Source of the DNA: Haloferax sp. Q22
GTDB taxonomy: Archaea > Halobacteriota > Halobacteria > Halobacteriales > Haloferacaceae
Length of the DNA: 64,000 nt
Direction: 5' to 3'
NCBI RefSeq assembly: GCF_001482285.1
Contig: NZ_LOEP01000027.1
Coordinates: 62,001 to 126,000 of the forward strand
The notes below the pieces were generated by a model. It did no database searches, was not told the DNA's origin, and saw only the letters and a list, made by a program, of their open reading frames with translations. The position numbers and the translations under genes were made by a program. Positions 1-7,727 of the stretch are shown piece by piece. Position 1 is the first letter of the stretch; the number at the start of each line of letters is the position of its first letter.

Positions 1-117
1 CGACTCGCGGCTCCTGCGGCTCCCGCGGCGGTTGCCGTGGCGCTCCTGAGCGTCGGTGTTCTCCGGCGGCTGTTCTGTTCTCAGTCCGACTCGACACCGC
101 GACGACGGCCTCGATAG
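1..117 (+). other. Possible 3' end of an ORF entering from the left
   Basis: Frame 1 is open from the window edge to a TAG at 115-117. It encodes an Ala/Val/Leu-rich stretch followed by Arg residues, as at the end of a membrane segment. It would overlap the 3' end of the convergent EamA gene by 37 bp. With only 38 codons visible in a GC-rich genome, where random open frames are common, this may be chance. No family can be assigned. Confidence 0.2.
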
Positions 118-1028
118 GCGGCCCCGAGCCGTTTCCACTTGAGCAGGCCGAAGCCGAGGAGGACGATGCCGAAGCCGAGGAGCGTGGTCGCGGTCACGGG
201 CTCCGTGAACAGGAGCCAACTGTACACCGCCCCGAAGCCGGCGGTGGCGTAAGTGACGAGGTTGAGTTCGACCGAGCCGAGGCGGGGGAGAAGCGAGAAG
301 TACAGCAGGTAGCTGACCGCGCTCGCGAAGACGCCGAGATAGACGAGCCCCGCGAGGCCCGCGAGCGATACGTCGACCTGCGCCAGCGACTCCGTCGGAC
401 TCGCGGCGCTGGCGAGGTGGGTCACGGCGGCCCCGACGACCATCGCCCACGCGGTCTGGCCGGCGAACGGCATCTCGGCCTCGATTCGTTGGGTGAGCAC
501 GCCGCCGAGCGCGAAGGACGCCGCGGCGAGCACGAGTATCGCCTGCCCCGCGGCGTTCGCGCCGAGGAGGTTCGACGGGTCAGGGTCGGTGATGACGACC
601 AACCCGAGGAAGCCGACGGCGACGCCGAGGAGTTCGACCGGGCCGAACCGCTCGTCCGGGAGAAACAGCTTCGCGAATCCGACGGTCAGTATCGGAATCA
701 GCCCCGCGAGCACCGACGCGACCGCGCTCGGGACGGTCTGCTGGCCGACGTTCTGGAGGACGCTGTAGCCCGCGAGCGACAGGAGTCCGGCCAGGGCGAC
801 GACCGTCCAATAGCGGCCCGTTCGGGGTCGCCAGTAGTCGGTTCGCCACGCCGCGTACAGCAACAGGAGCGCCGCCCCGAGGTCGAGCCGGAGCGCGGCG
901 TACAGAATCGGCGGGAACGACCCCAGACCGAACGTCACCGCGGGGTAGGTTCCGCCCCACATCGCGGCCAAGAGGACGAACAGGGCGGCGTTCCGATACC
1001 GACCGGCGAGGAACGACTCACCGACCAT
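81..1028 (-). CDS. EamA/DMT-family transporter
   Basis: This 315-residue protein is almost wholly hydrophobic, with about ten membrane helices. They fall into the two five-helix halves (about residues 12-150 and 160-300) typical of the drug/metabolite transporter superfamily. The opening helix carries the WGGTYP-type motif common to EamA exporters. The C-terminus ends in an Arg-rich cytoplasmic tail. Members export amino acids, metabolites or drugs by cation exchange, and the substrate cannot be read from sequence. The ATG at 1028 sits just before the first helix. The gene follows the Bat-type regulator on the same strand after a 171-bp gap, so co-transcription is possible but not shown. Confidence 0.85.
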   Translation of the reverse strand: MVGESFLAGRYRNAALFVLLAAMWGGTYPAVTFGLGSFPPILYAALRLDLGAALLLLYAAWRTDYWRPRTGRYWTVVALAGLLSLAGYSVLQNVGQQTVPSAVASVLAGLIPILTVGFAKLFLPDERFGPVELLGVAVGFLGLVVITDPDPSNLLGANAAGQAILVLAAASFALGGVLTQRIEAEMPFAGQTAWAMVVGAAVTHLASAASPTESLAQVDVSLAGLAGLVYLGVFASAVSYLLYFSLLPRLGSVELNLVTYATAGFGAVYSWLLFTEPVTATTLLGFGIVLLGFGLLKWKRLGAAYRGRRRGVESD

Positions 1029-1199
1029 GGTGGAGCGTCAGCCCGCGAGACGGAGGCCTGGCGGCGTCGATTGCGATAGTTCGGGTCGATTCCGCGGATA
1101 CGAGTCTCGGCCGGTCGCCGGTCGAACGCGATGCGTCTGCGCGTACGCTCATCACCGAAACCGACGCCTGCGATCTCGGAGAACTTACGGGTTAGTATG

Positions 1200-1934
1200 C
1201 TAACGTCCGTCGCCGCCCCCTGCGTTCGGCCGGTCGGTGTCGAGGCCGGCGAGAGCCGAGACGGCCGCCCCGAGGAGCTTTCGCTCCGCGCGACGGAGCG
1301 TCTTCGAGATAGCCACGTCGGAGACGCCGCACCGCTCGCCGAGGGAGGCGAGCGACTCGCTCCGGGGCGTCTCGTAGTAGCCGTGTTCGACCGCGGTTCG
1401 AAGCACCCGGGCCTCCGTCTCGGTGAGTCGCTCACAGCCGTCGAGGAGCGTCGCGGCCTCGTGGAAGTGGCGGAAGACGTCGGGCGCGACCGAGTCGTCG
1501 AGCGGCGTCTGCTCGACGACGGCGAGTTCGTAGCGACGGTCGAGCGAGTCGAGGGTCGCGGCCGCGGCGTGGGGGTCTGCGAACCCGAGGTGCCACCGCT
1601 CCCAGCCGTCTCTGTCGCGGAAAGGTGCGATGACCGCGCCGCCGTTGGCGAGGACCGTTTCGATGGCGACGGTCTCTTCGAGCACCACGTGAGCGGTCGC
1701 GTGCGAGCCGCGCTTCCGCTTCAGTTCGAAATAGCTGACGCCGTCGGCGTCTCTGAGCGCGCGAATACCGGCTTCCAACTGCGAGCGCCCCGGCGACGAG
1801 GCCTCGACCCAGAGGTCGCACCGGCCCGTCTCGGGCGAGAGATTCCAGTACGGCGTGGTCAGCGTCACGTCGTGCGCGGCGGTCACCCGTCCCAGCGGAC
1901 AGTTTAACCGGGTGTCGAGGGTGACGCGATGCAT
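1200..1934 (-). CDS. Bat-type HTH-10 transcriptional regulator
   Basis: This 244-residue protein belongs to the haloarchaeal bacterio-opsin-activator (HTH-10) family. The C-terminal 60 residues contain LTETEARVLRTAVEHGYYETPR, which opens the family's DNA-binding domain. A helix-turn-helix (GVSDVAISKTLRRAERKLL) follows. The N-terminal 170 residues form the family's beta-rich sensor-like region, without a recognisable PAS or GAF domain. It lies 55 bp downstream of phytoene synthase on the same strand. In Halobacterium, Bat activates bop and a phytoene synthase gene, so a role in carotenoid control is a reasonable guess but is only inferred from position. The start is the ATG at 1934. Confidence 0.85.
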   Translation of the reverse strand: MHRVTLDTRLNCPLGRVTAAHDVTLTTPYWNLSPETGRCDLWVEASSPGRSQLEAGIRALRDADGVSYFELKRKRGSHATAHVVLEETVAIETVLANGGAVIAPFRDRDGWERWHLGFADPHAAAATLDSLDRRYELAVVEQTPLDDSVAPDVFRHFHEAATLLDGCERLTETEARVLRTAVEHGYYETPRSESLASLGERCGVSDVAISKTLRRAERKLLGAAVSALAGLDTDRPNAGGGDGR

Positions 1935-1989
1935 GCGGTAGACTCAGTCGGCAACCCAGTAAATGGTTTCGCGGAGAAATCGCCCGTTC

Positions 1990-3009
1990 TCAGTCCGAGC
2001 CCCATCGGTTCAGCGACCGGAGCCACCCGGAGACGCGCCCGCTGCGCCGCGACCGACCGACCGGCGTCGAACCGGGGCCGAACTCCGCGTCGAGTTCGTC
2101 GTCCTCGGGGTACGGGACGACGCTGACGGCTTTGAACACGGCCACGGGGTCGCGCCAGACGGCCCAGTACGCCGCGGTCTTCGCGAGGAGCGTCACCTTT
2201 CGCCCGAAGCTGAGTTCGGGCGTCGTCGTGAGGGTGTCGTAGCCGAGCTTTCGAATCGACCGATGGTGGTCGGCGTACAGCACCGCCGAGAGGAGCACCG
2301 GGAACTGGCAGTCCGCCGGGAGGTACTCGATGCCGGCGACGCCGTCGCGGTACAGCGACTCCGTTCGGCGGAGTTCGTCGCGCATCACGTCGGCGACGCG
2401 CTCGTCGAACTCGAGGGCGAGTATCTGTTCGGCGTCGACGCCGTGGCGGTCCAGCGTCGTCTGCGGGAGGTACACCCGGTCGCGCTCGACCACGTCTTCG
2501 CCCACGTCGCGCAGGAAGTTCGACATCTGGAACGCCTGTCCCAGCGCCGTCGCGTGCGGGAGCGCCGCCTCGGGGTCGTCGGGACGCATGACGTCGGTCA
2601 TCATTCGACCGACCGCGGAGGCCGACCCGTCCATGTACGTCTCAAGTTCGTCGTAGGTCTCGTAGCGGTCCTTCTCGATGTCCGACTCCATCGCGTCGAT
2701 GAAGACGTTCACGTCGGCGGGGTCGATACCGTAGCGCTCTCTGAGTTCGGCGAACGCCGACAGGACGGGGTCGTCGGTCTCGACTTCGCCGAGCGCCTCG
2801 GCGCGGAGGCGTTCGAGACGCTCGCGCTGTTGTGCCGGCGGCGCGGTCTCCTCGGCGTCGACGACCTCGTCGGCGACCCGAAAGAACGCGTACAACACGT
2901 ACGTGGCGTGCCTGACACGCTCAGGGAGGAGCCGCGTGGCGAAGTAAAACGTCTTTCCCGTCCGCTGTTGGATGTCTTTTCCCGCCTCGACCTGTGATTC
3001 GTTAAGCAT
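1990..3009 (-). CDS. crtB: Phytoene synthase
   Basis: This 339-residue protein condenses two geranylgeranyl diphosphates to phytoene, the committed step to bacterioruberin and other haloarchaeal carotenoids. The squalene/phytoene synthase fold is evident. TFYFATRLLPERVR opens the catalytic domain. The first Asp-rich motif, DEVVD, lies near residue 47. The second, in NFLRDVGEDVVERDRVYLP, lies near residue 170. These motifs bind Mg-diphosphate. The C-terminal 40 residues are a low-complexity charged tail. The ATG at 3009 lies just before the conserved region. A Bat-type regulator follows directly and a 50-aa zinc-finger gene lies upstream on the same strand. Confidence 0.96.
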   Translation of the reverse strand: MLNESQVEAGKDIQQRTGKTFYFATRLLPERVRHATYVLYAFFRVADEVVDAEETAPPAQQRERLERLRAEALGEVETDDPVLSAFAELRERYGIDPADVNVFIDAMESDIEKDRYETYDELETYMDGSASAVGRMMTDVMRPDDPEAALPHATALGQAFQMSNFLRDVGEDVVERDRVYLPQTTLDRHGVDAEQILALEFDERVADVMRDELRRTESLYRDGVAGIEYLPADCQFPVLLSAVLYADHHRSIRKLGYDTLTTTPELSFGRKVTLLAKTAAYWAVWRDPVAVFKAVSVVPYPEDDELDAEFGPGSTPVGRSRRSGRVSGWLRSLNRWGSD

Positions 3010-3178
3010 CGTTTCGTGTGCGTGACCGCGTCCGTCATCGGGACCAACTGAGCTGACCGGGGAGGACGGTCATTCGTTAGGTCTCTGCCGACATAACGCT
3101 TCGTACCATCGTGAAATCGACCCGGGAACCCGCCGACTTCGTGGTGGTACCAGTGCGGGCGTCTCCTGTCAGGTTTCG

Positions 3179-3331
3179 TTACCAGAACGTGTCGCTGCAG
3201 TCGTAGACGACCCCGTGTTCCGGGCAGACGTACTTGCAGTGGCGGTGGTCCATCGACGTGCCACAGAAGGGACAGGGTCGCCCCTTCGGGGACTCGATGG
3301 CACACGCGTTCCGTCCGGTGTCGTCGTCCAT
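3179..3331 (-). CDS. Small zinc-finger protein (50 aa)
   Basis: This short ORF starts at ATG 3331 and ends at TAA 3179. It encodes a 50-residue protein with a CPFCG knuckle, a central DHRHCKYVCPEHG and a final YDC. The spaced Cys and His residues can hold one zinc ion, as in the many tiny zinc-finger proteins of haloarchaea. The rest is acidic (MDDDTGRN at the N-terminus), which fits a real haloarchaeal protein. It lies about 170 bp upstream of crtB on the same strand. The function is unknown; nucleic-acid or protein binding is only a family-level guess. Confidence 0.75.
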   Translation of the reverse strand: MDDDTGRNACAIESPKGRPCPFCGTSMDHRHCKYVCPEHGVVYDCSDTFW

Positions 3332-3615
3332 ACGAGTTTTCGTAGGACGCGACCGACATATCCCTTACTGCCGCCGGGGGTCCTGCCGGTTCGAGTCGGT
3401 CCGCCGGCGAGGCCGAGTCTGCTCCGCCTCGGACACCGGCGAACGCTGTCGGTGCGGCGGCATCGACCAACCCGACGCGCCCGGAGACTCCACCCGAATT
3501 TGGTACGGAACTGGAACAACGCTCATGTGCGGTCGTCGCCGAGTCGAACTCGTCGCGTCGAACGGCACCCGCGAGAATAATACCGCGCTCGACCAATCAA
3601 CCAAACGAACAGTCG

Positions 3616-3891
3616 ATGGAGAAGGCGCTCTGGTATCTGCTCACGGCGACCCGCGGCGGCGAGAACCGCGTCCGCATCATTCGCGTCCTCTCGGAGCGCC
3701 CGCAGAACGCGAACCGCCTCGCCGACGAACTCGACGTGGGCTACAAGACCATCAGACACCACCTCGACGCCCTCGAATCACACGGGGTCGTCGAGGCCGG
3801 CGGCGACAAGTACGGACGGCTGTACTTCCTCACCGACCAGTTCGAACGGTACCGCGACACCTTCGAAGAGATCGCGACACACCTCGATTGA
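3616..3891 (+). CDS. ArsR-like winged-helix transcriptional regulator
   Basis: This 91-residue protein is essentially one winged-helix domain. NRVRIIRVLSERPQNANRLADELDVGYKTIRHHLDALESHGVV is the helix-turn-helix, and a beta wing follows (EAGGDKYGRLYFLTDQF). No Cys-rich metal site is present, so sensing must use another route or partner. The stop TGA (3889-3891) is two bases before the ATG of a small membrane protein, so the two are almost certainly translated from one mRNA. Such HTH plus membrane-protein pairs often couple a membrane signal to DNA binding, but nothing here shows the signal. Confidence 0.85.
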   Translation: MEKALWYLLTATRGGENRVRIIRVLSERPQNANRLADELDVGYKTIRHHLDALESHGVVEAGGDKYGRLYFLTDQFERYRDTFEEIATHLD

Positions 3892-3893
3892 CC

Positions 3894-4190
3894 ATGGCAA
3901 TGGACACCCAAATCATGGCGGCCAGCGCCCTCTCGGGCGCGAACATCGTCTTCCTCGCGGCGCTGACCGCCGTGTGGATTCGCAACTACCGGACGTTCCG
4001 CACCTCGCTCGTCCTCGGCCTGCTCGCGTTCGCCGTGGTCATGCTCGTGGAGAACGCCGTCGCGCTCTACTTCTTTTTCACCATGCAGAGCTTCTACTCC
4101 GGGGACCCCCACGTCCAGCAGGCTGTGTTGGTCCTCCGCGGCCTCCAACTCGTCGCGCTGGCGTTTCTGACCTACGTGACGGTCCGGTGA
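3894..4190 (+). CDS. Small membrane protein paired with HTH regulator
   Basis: This 98-residue protein has about three predicted membrane helices, at roughly residues 8-28, 35-58 and 72-95. They are joined by short loops, one of them RNYRTFRT. The ATG at 3894 was chosen because it lies two bases after the stop of the winged-helix gene; a second ATG sits two codons later. No enzymatic or transport motif is visible. The tight coupling to a DNA-binding protein suggests a membrane sensor or tether for it, which is inference from gene order only. Confidence 0.75.
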   Translation: MAMDTQIMAASALSGANIVFLAALTAVWIRNYRTFRTSLVLGLLAFAVVMLVENAVALYFFFTMQSFYSGDPHVQQAVLVLRGLQLVALAFLTYVTVR

Positions 4191-4352
4191 CGACCGACCT
4201 CATCGACAGACTCCCGCCCTTCGCTCATCGTCCCAGCCGAATTTGGTACAGACTCGACCCCGGTTCATCACGGAGTCACCCCGAATCTCGAAAAATCGCC
4301 TTTAGCCGGTCTCGCGTCTTCGTCGTCGTGGCACCGACCACACGTGAGACCA

Positions 4353-5144
4353 ATGAGAGACACGACGAAAACGACGACGCGACGAACCGTACTCGGACTG
4401 ACCGGCGCGGGCGCGCTGGCCGCCCTCGCCGGCTGTCTGGGTAGCGCGAGCCTTCCGGGCCAGTCAGCCGGAAACGGGACTAATGGGAACGGACAGTCCG
4501 CGCGGACCTACCGCGTGACGGTGGCGAACCTCACGACCGGCCAGCCGTTCACCCCACCCGCGGTGGTCGCCCACCGCGCTAGCGTGGAACTGTTCGCCGT
4601 CGGCGACCCGGCAAGCGACGCCATCAGGGAGGTCGCCGAGAACGGGAACCTCGGCCCGCTCGGCGAGTTGGCCGAGGAGACCGACGACGTTCGCGGCGTC
4701 GCGGTCGGCGACACGCCGCTCGTTCCTGACGAACTCCCGGCGAGCGAGATGTTCCCCGCGGCCGCGACGCTCGAACTGGAGACCGACGCCAGCGGCGCGT
4801 ACCTCTCGTTTGTCAGCATGCTCATCGGCACGAACGACGGCTTCGCCGGCCTCGACACCGTCCCGCTCCCGGAGCGGGTCAACGAGTCGCGGTCGTACTT
4901 CGCGGCCAGCTACGACGCCGGAACCGAGGTCAACACCGAGGCGTACGGCGATATGGTCCCCCCTGCACAGGCTCTCTACGGCATCGACTCCGGAATCGAG
5001 GGAACCGGCGCGAGCGACCCTGACCTCGCCGAAGACGGCGTCGTCACGCCGCACGCGGGCATCGTCGGCGACGGCGACCTCGACCCCGCCGTCTACGGCT
5101 GGGACGACCCCGTCGCGCTGGTTCAGGTCGAGCGACTCGACTGA
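4353..5144 (+). CDS. Spondin-domain lipoprotein, Tat-exported
   Basis: This 263-residue protein begins with a twin-arginine signal (TTRRTVLGLTGAGALAALAGC) ending in a lipobox Cys at about residue 31. It is thus probably exported folded by Tat and lipid-anchored outside the cell. A Gly/Asn/Ser linker follows. The rest (about residues 50-263) matches the spondin-N type domain: RTYRVTVANLTTGQPFTPP, ASEMFPAAATLELETDASG, LSFVSMLIGTNDGFAGLD and YDAGTEVNTE. Spondin domains in microbes are surface proteins of unknown role. The ATG at 4353 gives a normal signal peptide; a GTG three codons upstream (4344) is the alternative. Confidence 0.85.
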   Translation: MRDTTKTTTRRTVLGLTGAGALAALAGCLGSASLPGQSAGNGTNGNGQSARTYRVTVANLTTGQPFTPPAVVAHRASVELFAVGDPASDAIREVAENGNLGPLGELAEETDDVRGVAVGDTPLVPDELPASEMFPAAATLELETDASGAYLSFVSMLIGTNDGFAGLDTVPLPERVNESRSYFAASYDAGTEVNTEAYGDMVPPAQALYGIDSGIEGTGASDPDLAEDGVVTPHAGIVGDGDLDPAVYGWDDPVALVQVERLD

Positions 5145-5631
5145 GTCAACCCCGACCCGAGCGCTCGCCTTCGGTGGTCCCGTCGCTCACGGGTCACGGG
5201 CGGCGGAGAACGAAAAACCGAGGCGTGGACGCCGTCGGAAGCGAACGACCGGGAGAGGTCGTCCGATGAAACCACGTAGCGTACCACGCGGGAGTGCGGG
5301 GGACTCGACCGCGCGATGCTGTCGCAACTGCGTCTACCCGTTGTCGGAGCGCGTTGAACCGCTCTGGTGGTGATGGTGGTGTGGTGGTGGGGGGCGTCCG
5401 GTCGGCGAGAGACCGACGCGAACGGGAGGGTCTCTGACAACGGCGATTACCAGTTCGTTATCACCTGTCAAAGCTGTACCGGTGGTTCGAGAACTGGGCC
5501 ATCGGGCATCGGTGAGATCGAATTCGGTACTGAGACGGCGTGTCGCGCCCCGTACACTCATTTTGTCCACTTAAACGCCAACCAGTACCGGACCCGAGCG
5601 GCGGCGCTTCGCGCGTCGGCTCACGGCGCGT
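5145..5631. other. 487-bp intergenic region, no convincing gene
   Basis: This lies between the convergent 3' ends of the spondin lipoprotein and the Lrp gene. A 35-codon ATG frame (5266-5373) with two CxxC-like cysteines was considered but has no support. The region holds a short TGG/TGGTG-rich tract at 5365-5394. I see no tRNA or clear stem-loop. The length is unusual for two convergent genes. Confidence 0.5.
5365..5394 (+). repeat. TGG-rich simple repeat
   Basis: This 30-base run is made almost only of TGG/TGGTG units and ends in six G. On the plus strand it could form a two-layer G-quadruplex. It lies between two convergent genes, so it might act in transcription termination, but that is untested. 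Confidence 0.6.
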
Positions 5632-6132
5632 TCACTCGCCACCCCCGTCCCCGAACTTCGCGTACGGCCGGCGGTGAGTGTTCCGAATCAGGTCCTCGTC
5701 GGAGACGCGAAGCCCCAGTTCGTCTAACTCCTCGCCGATTCGGCTGAGGTCGTCGCCGTCGACGCCGATGGCCCGGACCATGACGTTCCGCTCGCCGGTC
5801 ATCACCTCCTGTACCTCGACGACGCCGGGGACCGCAGCGGCGGCCTCAGCTAACTCCTCGCGCTCCGGAATCGGGGCTGTACAGACGATGAGCGTGTACA
5901 GTTGGTAGCCCGCGCGCTCGTAGTCAACGTCGGCGTGATAGCCGCGGAGCACCCCGTCGGCTTCGAGCCGCCGGATACGGTTTCGGACGGTGCTGGCCGA
6001 GGCGTCGAGTTCGTCGGCGATATCGGTCGACGACGTGCGGCGCGCCTCCGACTGCAACGTGTACAGTATCTTCCTGTCCAGCGCGTCGAGTTCTCGACCC
6101 GTCATCGTCCGGCCGTCTGTCGCCTGCGACAT
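5632..6132 (-). CDS. Lrp/AsnC family transcriptional regulator
   Basis: This 166-residue protein is a classical Lrp/AsnC member. The N-terminal winged helix spans about residues 12-65 (LDRKILYTLQSEARRTSSTD followed by ADELDASASTVRNRIRRLE). The C-terminal ligand-binding alpha-beta sandwich (RAM domain) spans about residues 75-150, with the VPGVVEVQEVMTGERNVMV strand. The ATG at 6132 gives MSQATDG; a GTG five codons upstream is the alternative. It is divergent from the CNNM/CBS gene. A TATA-like stretch near 6165-6176 would drive this gene. The effector amino acid cannot be told from sequence. Confidence 0.93.
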   Translation of the reverse strand: MSQATDGRTMTGRELDALDRKILYTLQSEARRTSSTDIADELDASASTVRNRIRRLEADGVLRGYHADVDYERAGYQLYTLIVCTAPIPEREELAEAAAAVPGVVEVQEVMTGERNVMVRAIGVDGDDLSRIGEELDELGLRVSDEDLIRNTHRRPYAKFGDGGGE

Positions 6133-6268
6133 TAACTTTCCCGGCACCGTTGTCAGAACCTCAGCTCAAAGTAAATAATACGCAACTCTCGATAATCTGC
6201 TACATATACGTCCGGACGGCCGATGCTTTCTAACGGGTCGAACGCGAACGAACCGGACACCGACACAG

Positions 6269-7330
6269 ATGACCCCAACAGAGATCGGTATACGCCTCGT
6301 CGCGGGGATACTTCTCATCCTCGCGAACGGTTTCTTCGTGGCTATCGAGTTCGCGCTGACCCGCGCGCGCCAGTTCACCGAGTCCGAGTTCGTCGGCGGC
6401 GACTCCCGACTCGAACGGGCCTGGGAGATGACCCAGGAGCCCGAACTGTATCTCACGACCTGCCAAGTCGGAATCACGGCGTCGAGCATCGCCGTCGGTA
6501 TCGTCGCCGAACCCGCGCTAGCGGCGCTGTTCAAGCCGCTGTTCGAGCCGCTGTTCGCCGGCACGACGCTCGCAACCATCGGATTCAGTGCGCTCATCGC
6601 GTACATGATTATCAATCTCCTCCACCTCACCCACGGCGAGCAGACGCCGACGTACCTCGGCGTCGAGCGCTCTCGGATGGTCTGTCGCTACGGCGCGACG
6701 CCGCTGCACTGGTTTTACGTCGCCATCTCGCCCATCATCAAGTTCGGCGACTGGGTCGCCAAGTGGACGCTCAAGCTCTTCGGTATCGAGATGACGGGCG
6801 CGTGGCTCGAAACCGAGACCGACGTCATCGAGTCCCGCGGCCAACTCCGCGAGCGTCTGGACTCGCTCCTCCAAGAGGGCGAACTCCCCGAAGAGCGCCG
6901 CGACGAGGTGCTCAACGCGCTCGACGTGGACGAACTCTCCATCAGCGAAATCATGATTCCGACAGACGACATCGTCTCGCTCTCGACGGCGGCGACGCCC
7001 GGCGAGAACTTCGACCGGATTCGGAACACGCCGCACACCCGCTTTCCGCTCGTCGGCGAGTCGCTGACGGACTTCCACGGCGTCGTCTACGCGCCCTCCA
7101 TTATCGACAACTTCGAGGCGCTCCGCGCCGGCGAGCGCTCGTTCGAAGAAATCGCCACGCCGACGATGACGCTCGCCGCCGACACGAACGTCAGCGACGC
7201 GTTCGACCAGTTCCAGGCGGAAGACCAGGAACTCGCGCTCGTCCTGCGGGACGGCGAGGTCGTCGGCCTCCTCACCGCGACCGACGCCCTCGAAGCGGTC
7301 ATGGGCGAACTCGACGACCCGCTCGACTAG
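6269..7330 (+). CDS. CNNM (DUF21) membrane protein with CBS pair
   Basis: This 353-residue protein resembles the CorC/HlyC-CNNM family. Residues 1-150 hold about four membrane helices with the conserved FVAIEFALTRARQ segment. Residues 200-330 form a Bateman module of two CBS motifs (ISEIMIPTDDIVSL and the segment ending GLLTATDALEAVMGEL). Family members are Mg2+/Co2+ or Na+-linked transporters gated by nucleotide binding to CBS. The C-terminal CorC domain of longer homologues is missing. The ATG at 6269 begins just before the first helix. A TATA-like ACATATACG lies near 6203-6211. Confidence 0.88.
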   Translation: MTPTEIGIRLVAGILLILANGFFVAIEFALTRARQFTESEFVGGDSRLERAWEMTQEPELYLTTCQVGITASSIAVGIVAEPALAALFKPLFEPLFAGTTLATIGFSALIAYMIINLLHLTHGEQTPTYLGVERSRMVCRYGATPLHWFYVAISPIIKFGDWVAKWTLKLFGIEMTGAWLETETDVIESRGQLRERLDSLLQEGELPEERRDEVLNALDVDELSISEIMIPTDDIVSLSTAATPGENFDRIRNTPHTRFPLVGESLTDFHGVVYAPSIIDNFEALRAGERSFEEIATPTMTLAADTNVSDAFDQFQAEDQELALVLRDGEVVGLLTATDALEAVMGELDDPLD

Positions 7331-7350
7331 CGTCACCGACTCCTCTTCGG

Positions 7351-7357
7351 TTTTTTT
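7351..7357 (+). terminator. Oligo-T terminator after CNNM gene
   Basis: Seven T residues follow the stop codon by about 20 bases, preceded by CTTCGG. U-rich tracts like this are the usual intrinsic terminator in archaea. No strong hairpin is present, and none is required. Confidence 0.5.
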
Positions 7358-7450
7358 CGACGTGTGGCCGCGGCTCACAGCGATAGCTCTCGGGAACACA
7401 AGCGTCGTCGTGACTCACAGACGACTCTCGGCGTGTGACGAATCGAAGAA

Positions 7451-7599
7451 TGCCCGGGGTGGGCTCCGAACCCACGATCTCCGCATGTCCCAGGTGCGAA
7501 GCCGGCATGACTTCGCGAGGGGCGGAGGCTTCCAAGGCGTTCCGCACCGATTGTGAAACCCTATGAGTGCGGCGCTATGTCCAGCTAAGCCACCCGGGC
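7451..7599 (-). tRNA. Elongator tRNA-Met (CAU) with 75-nt intron
   Basis: The reverse complement folds into a cloverleaf. Acceptor GCCCGGG pairs with CCCGGGC, discriminator A. Anticodon stem CCGCA pairs with UGCGG. T-arm GUGGG pairs with CCCAC. The anticodon CAU is at 7565-7563. An intron of 75 nt (7487-7561) lies at the canonical 37/38 site, between A37 (7562) and A38 (7486). The exons total 74 nt. H. volcanii elongator tRNA-Met is known to carry a 75-nt intron, which matches exactly. CCA is not encoded. The tRNA splicing endonuclease removes such introns through a bulge-helix-bulge. Confidence 0.97.
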
Positions 7600-7624
7600 T
7601 CAACTTCCCGTTGTGTGCTGGTTG

Positions 7625-7632
7625 TATTTAAG
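7625..7632 (-). promoter_or_regulatory. TATA box of tRNA-Met
   Basis: On the minus strand the sequence reads CTTAAATA, centred about 29 bp upstream of the mature tRNA 5' end (7599). This is the expected distance for an archaeal box A with a start a few bases before the tRNA. Confidence 0.7.
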
Positions 7633-7727
7633 CTTCTCATCTCCGACGACCGCGGGGCGAGTCACCACGCCACTCGATTCGCGTCGTCACCCGCGGATTT
7701 ATGTCCCAACACCGGGTGCACACACGC

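Noticed and set aside
1131..1907. 258-codon plus-strand ORF over the Bat-type gene
   Set aside because: It is antisense to a clear HTH-10 regulator, and its product is Arg/Gly/Val-rich without domains.
5266..5373. 35-codon ATG frame with cysteine pairs
   Set aside because: It contains only one possible metal pair, no promoter or conserved fold, and overlaps other short chance frames.
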